From assembly GCF_000282615.1 (NCBI RefSeq), contig NZ_AKIY01000259.1:1-64000 (forward strand): DNA of 64,000 bases, in the 5' to 3' direction. This DNA comes from Bradyrhizobium sp. YR681. Lineage in GTDB: Bacteria > Pseudomonadota > Alphaproteobacteria > Rhizobiales > Xanthobacteraceae. Position numbers and translations under genes: made by a program. Shown here piece after piece: positions 60,873-64,000 of this stretch. Below the pieces are notes generated by a model. The model had not been told where the DNA came from. It saw nothing but the letters and a program-made list of their open reading frames with translations, and made no database searches. The first letter of the stretch is position 1. The number at the start of each line of letters is the position of its first letter.

Positions 60873-61829
60873 TCACACCGTGGTCACGCGGATCTGGATT
60901 CCCCGCCGCAGCGACTGGCGATCGACGGTTGCAGCGATCCATTCTGAAAAGCGACGCCGCAGCTCGCTGAGCAGCCATTGCGCGGCCGGCCCGGGCGGCT
61001 GCTCGATCTTGTGTACGGCATAGAGCGGAAACCGCAGCGGCTCGCCATTGTGCGCGGCGAGCTTCAATTCCACGAGCTCGCCGGAATCCAGATAGGATTG
61101 CGCAAGATGGGTTGGCATCGCGCACCAGCCAAAGCCGTTACGGACGAAATCGAGCCGGCTGAACTGGTCGATGAAGCTCCAGGTATGCGTTCCCATCACC
61201 ACGCCGCGGTAACGCTTGGTGCGGTCGACCATGGTCAGCTGGATGTGCTCTTCCAGCGCGGCTTGCGGAATCAATCCCTCGATCGCCGCCAGCGGGTGCC
61301 GGGACGAGGCCACCAGCGAGATCGGCACGTCGCCGAGAAATTCCATCTGGAAACCCGGCATGCCATCCAGCGCGGTGGAGTAGATCGCGAGCCGCGCGTT
61401 ACCTTCGAACAGCGACTGCTCCGGCGCCCCGAGGCCTTCGGCGAGCAGGTTCACCGATACGAGCGGAAAACGTTCCCGAAACGCGCGCAGGCTCTCGATC
61501 AGCACCGGGCTCGGAAAGACCTGCTCGATCGAGAGACTGATCTCCGGCTCGGCCACGGTCGCCATGTTCTTCGCACGCGCCCGCAGCGCATCCGTGCTGA
61601 TGACGATCCGGCGCGCATCCTGGACGATCGCCTCGCCCGCATCCGTCAGCCGGGGCAGCTTGCTCGAGCGGTCGAACAGCTTGAGCTCGAGCGCGTCCTC
61701 GAGCGACTGGATCGATTGACTGACGGCCGACTGGACACGATTGACCTTGCGCGCGGCCGCAGAGAAATTGCCGCAGTCCGCGACCGCGATCAGCATCTGG
61801 AGTTGGTCCAGCGTCACCCTGGAGAGCAT
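60873..61829 (-). CDS. LysR-family transcriptional regulator
   Basis: A 318-residue LTTR starting MLSRVTLDQLQMLIAVAD, with the helix-turn-helix NFSAAARKVNRVQSAVSQSIQSLE and the effector-binding domain (about 90-300). An open frame extends further upstream but lacks family similarity, so this start is preferred. It lies within a run of same-strand catabolic genes rather than divergent from its target. The 173 bases before it (61830-62002) hold no gene and could contain its promoter. Confidence 0.92.
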   Translation of the reverse strand: MLSRVTLDQLQMLIAVADCGNFSAAARKVNRVQSAVSQSIQSLEDALELKLFDRSSKLPRLTDAGEAIVQDARRIVISTDALRARAKNMATVAEPEISLSIEQVFPSPVLIESLRAFRERFPLVSVNLLAEGLGAPEQSLFEGNARLAIYSTALDGMPGFQMEFLGDVPISLVASSRHPLAAIEGLIPQAALEEHIQLTMVDRTKRYRGVVMGTHTWSFIDQFSRLDFVRNGFGWCAMPTHLAQSYLDSGELVELKLAAHNGEPLRFPLYAVHKIEQPPGPAAQWLLSELRRRFSEWIAATVDRQSLRRGIQIRVTTV

Positions 61830-62002
61830 GTTCCACCTAGCCCAATGAGTTGAATCGGGCCGCGCAGGCCCTCTCATCAGGTCAATGAAACGATCCGCCC
61901 GGCTCATCATCATTATATCTGATGATTGCGTAATGCATCCGCCTTGATCGCGTCGATCAGGCGTTGGTCGAGCAGATGGCGGGACGGCATGGAGCATGTC
62001 GG

Positions 62003-62851
62003 CTATCCGAACCCGTAGAGACGGGCAGGATTGTCGGAAAGGATGGCCTGACGCACCGCCGGATCAGGCGCCCAGGCCAGGAGCAGATCCAGCAGGTCGG
62101 CGTCGTCAGGCATGGTCTCCGCCGTCTCGGTCGGATGCGGCCAGTCCGATCCCCATAGCAGGCGGCCCGTCCCCTGCCGAACCAGGGCCTGCGCGATCGG
62201 CGCGACGTCCCTGTATTCGGGCCCGCTCGCGTGCGCGATGTGATAGGCCCCCGACAGCTTGACGTAGACATTGTCGCGCACAGCCAGACGGAGCAGCGAC
62301 TGGACGGCCGGGTGCTCCACCGCGAGCGGCCGGGCGTAGCGGCCCATATGGTCGATCACCACGGTGCAGGGCAAGCGCGCGATCAGCGCCTCATGATCGA
62401 GAAATTCCAGCCCGTCGAATTGAATCTGAAGGTGCCAGCCGGTGCCGCGGATGCGCTCGGCCATCACGGGCACGTCAGACCATTCGGTGAGGCTGCCCCG
62501 CATCTGGTGGTAACGCAGGCCCCGCGCACCGCTTTGCCAGAGCCTGTCGAGCTCGCTGTCGGCGACATCGGTCGGCACCGTCACGACCGCCCGCGCGCCG
62601 GGACCGAACGCTGCGACCGAATCCAGCGTGCAGCGATTGTCGAAGCCGTAGGTGACGGGCTGGACGATGATCGTGCGCTGCAAGCCGAGCCGTGCCTGCA
62701 CCTTGCGATAATCATCGACGCTGAAATCGGGTGGAAACAGCCAGGCTTTTGACGAGGCCGGATACGCCCTGCTGTAGATGTGCATATGGGTGTCGCAGGC
62801 CCCATTGGGAGCCTGGAGCTTGGGAGTTCGTGGTGTTGATTTGTCAGGCAT
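62003..62851 (-). CDS. Amidohydrolase family 2 hydrolase (2-pyrone-4,6-dicarboxylate lactonase-like)
   Basis: A 282-residue TIM-barrel hydrolase. Metal and catalytic motifs are GACDTHMHIY near 18-27, RGLRYHQM, VVIDHMGRY and WGSDWPHP with the conserved Asp, matching LigI and related lactonases. LigI hydrolyses 2-pyrone-4,6-dicarboxylate in the protocatechuate 4,5-cleavage pathway. Together with an RraA-type aldolase nearby this is suggestive, but ring-cleaving dioxygenase and hydratase genes are not in the window, so the substrate is uncertain. Confidence 0.88.
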   Translation of the reverse strand: MPDKSTPRTPKLQAPNGACDTHMHIYSRAYPASSKAWLFPPDFSVDDYRKVQARLGLQRTIIVQPVTYGFDNRCTLDSVAAFGPGARAVVTVPTDVADSELDRLWQSGARGLRYHQMRGSLTEWSDVPVMAERIRGTGWHLQIQFDGLEFLDHEALIARLPCTVVIDHMGRYARPLAVEHPAVQSLLRLAVRDNVYVKLSGAYHIAHASGPEYRDVAPIAQALVRQGTGRLLWGSDWPHPTETAETMPDDADLLDLLLAWAPDPAVRQAILSDNPARLYGFG

Positions 62852-62893
62852 CTCGAAAGCACCGATCGCGGCGCAGAGCGCGCGATCCCCTCC

Positions 62894-64000
62894 TCAGTTC
62901 ATGAAATTGTCGCGCAGGGTGTCGCCGTCATAGTCGGTTCGGAACACGCCTCTTGCCTGCAGGAGCGGGACGACCTCGTCGACGAAGTTCTCGATACTTC
63001 GGATGTTGGTCGTCGGCGTGATGTTGAAGCCATGACAGCCGCTCGTGCGCCAGAGATGCTCGAGCTGATCGGCGACCTGCTCCGGCGTGCCGACCAGTTG
63101 CGGCATGCCGGCCGTCGCCCCGAACACGCGCGCCGCGTCGCGCGCGGTCGCATTGCCGTCGCCGGTCATGTTCGCCAGCGCCATCAGCATGCCGCGCGAG
63201 GCGTCGGTGGTGTTGGCCGCAAGCGGCGTGTCGAGATCGATCCTGCTGAAATCGATGCCGAGCGTGCCGGACATCCGGCTGAGCGCGGCATCGAGCGGGA
63301 TGCGCTCGAAGATCTCGGCCTGGCGGCGCTTCGCCTCGGCCTCGGTGCCGCCGAGCACGCATTGAATGCCGAACACCACTTTTGGCGGCTCGGCCCGCCC
63401 CTGCGATGTCGAGGAGTCCTTGAGCTTGTCGACGAAATTCTTCATCGACTCCACCCGCGCCTGGATCGAGAAGACGACATCGCTGTGCTTGAGCGCGAAT
63501 TCCTGGCCGCGGCCCGACGAGCCCGCCTGAAACAGCACGGGACGGCCCTGCGCCGACGGCAGCGTCGGCGGCACGGTGTGGCAGCGGTAGTGCGCGCCCT
63601 TGAAATCGACCACCGCGACCTTGGCCGGATCGGCGAACTTGCCGCTCTGCCGGTCGGCAAGGACGGCGCCGGACTGAATCCCGTTCCACAGCGCGTGACA
63701 GATCTCCATGTATTCGTCGGCCTGGTCGTAGCGCTTGTCGTGCTCGATCTGATCGAGGCCGAGCGCGCGATGCTCGCCGCGCAGATGCCCCGACACGATG
63801 TTCCAGCCGACGCGCCCGCCGCTGAGATAGTCCAGCGTCGAGAGCCGGCGCACCGTGTGGTAGGGATGCGTCCCCGCCGTCGACAGCGTGACGGCGAGCC
63901 CGAGATGCCGGGTCTCCGCCAGCATCACGCCGAGCAAGGCCATGGGGTCGTGGCAGGGCCAAGTGACGCCGTAACGGACATAGTCTTCAAAACTGTCCTT
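62894..64000 (-). CDS. LLM-class flavin monooxygenase (NtaA/SnaA/DszA type), partial
   Basis: The last 368 residues of a luciferase-like monooxygenase; the 5' end lies beyond the right edge. The frame is open from base 64000 (VRYGVTWPCHDPMALLGVM). Family marks are LDYLSGGRVGWNIVSG, DEYMEICHALWN, PVLFQAGSSGRGQEFA and a C-terminal IRSIENFVDEVVPLLQ segment. NtaA/DszA enzymes use reduced FMN from a separate reductase to oxidise chelators, sulfur heterocycles or other compounds. The flavin reductase at 59870-60844 is the natural partner. Confidence 0.92.
   Translation of the reverse strand, partial: KDSFEDYVRYGVTWPCHDPMALLGVMLAETRHLGLAVTLSTAGTHPYHTVRRLSTLDYLSGGRVGWNIVSGHLRGEHRALGLDQIEHDKRYDQADEYMEICHALWNGIQSGAVLADRQSGKFADPAKVAVVDFKGAHYRCHTVPPTLPSAQGRPVLFQAGSSGRGQEFALKHSDVVFSIQARVESMKNFVDKLKDSSTSQGRAEPPKVVFGIQCVLGGTEAEAKRRQAEIFERIPLDAALSRMSGTLGIDFSRIDLDTPLAANTTDASRGMLMALANMTGDGNATARDAARVFGATAGMPQLVGTPEQVADQLEHLWRTSGCHGFNITPTTNIRSIENFVDEVVPLLQARGVFRTDYDGDTLRDNFMN

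Noticed and set aside
1-64000. CRISPR arrays, tRNA/rRNA genes, insertion sequences, phage genes
   Set aside because: No regularly spaced repeats, cloverleaf-like segments, transposase or integrase motifs were seen while reading both strands.

Overview
The window is GC-rich (about two thirds G+C by eye), densely coded chromosomal DNA. Coupled ATGA/GTGA gene junctions, many catabolic operons with ABC importers, a DUF1127 protein, TTAA-N7-TTAA (CtrA-type) sites and short dispersed repeats that I recall from Bradyrhizobium point to an alphaproteobacterium of the Hyphomicrobiales, most likely Bradyrhizobium or a close relative. The genus call is inference, not a search result. I saw no tRNA, rRNA, CRISPR array, transposase or phage gene.

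Region A (1-10.9 kb, + strand) is one operon for a molybdenum hydroxylase. It has two SRPBCC proteins, an FAD subunit, a 2Fe-2S subunit, a large subunit divided into two in-frame consecutive genes, and the MoxR-type ATPase and VWA protein that usually mature such enzymes. It continues with an amidohydrolase, a metallo-beta-lactamase-fold lactonase-like enzyme, an SMP-30/isochorismatase-fold fusion and a flavodoxin-fold reductase. The set looks like a catabolic pathway (hydroxylation, then ring or lactone hydrolysis) with an unknown substrate.

Region B (11-23.3 kb) is an exopolysaccharide locus: GH5 glycosidase, O-antigen-ligase/polymerase-like protein, GNAT-fold protein, FAD oxidoreductase, flippase, chain-length/co-polymerase protein with a degenerate kinase domain, GT4 glycosyltransferase and a GIPC-transferase-like protein. 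Its intergenic regions carry TTAA/TTAAC motifs, one of them a full CtrA-type box. Region C (23.4-28.6 kb, - strand) holds a sensor kinase with a degenerate receiver domain, a di-haem cytochrome c peroxidase, a small hypothetical protein, a DUF1127 protein and an OmpR-type regulator. Region D (29.2-31.9 kb) is a UGT/MGT-type glycosyltransferase and a Bcr/CflA-type exporter.

Region E (31.9-44.8 kb) is a hydroxyquinol-type aromatic catabolic cluster. It comprises a LysR regulator, Dabb protein, maleylacetate reductase, amidohydrolase, beta-hydroxyacid dehydrogenase, intradiol dioxygenase, FAD-linked oxidase, a complete sugar-type ABC importer, a YciI-family protein and an alpha/beta hydrolase.

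Region F (44.9-59.1 kb) looks like a regulon around a MarR protein. Palindromes of the type TACGAAGCATGCTTCGTA sit before a leftward operon (cyclic amidohydrolase, second molybdenum hydroxylase with an iron-sulfur/CoxG fusion, branched-chain-type ABC importer, Rieske ferredoxin) and directly before a rightward NCS1 permease-formamidase pair. This suggests uptake and breakdown of an N-heterocycle. Region G (59.1-64 kb, - strand) encodes an RraA-type protein, a flavin reductase with a MarR-like tail, a LysR regulator, a LigI-type hydrolase and an LLM flavin monooxygenase that runs off the right edge. It looks like a two-component monooxygenase pathway.
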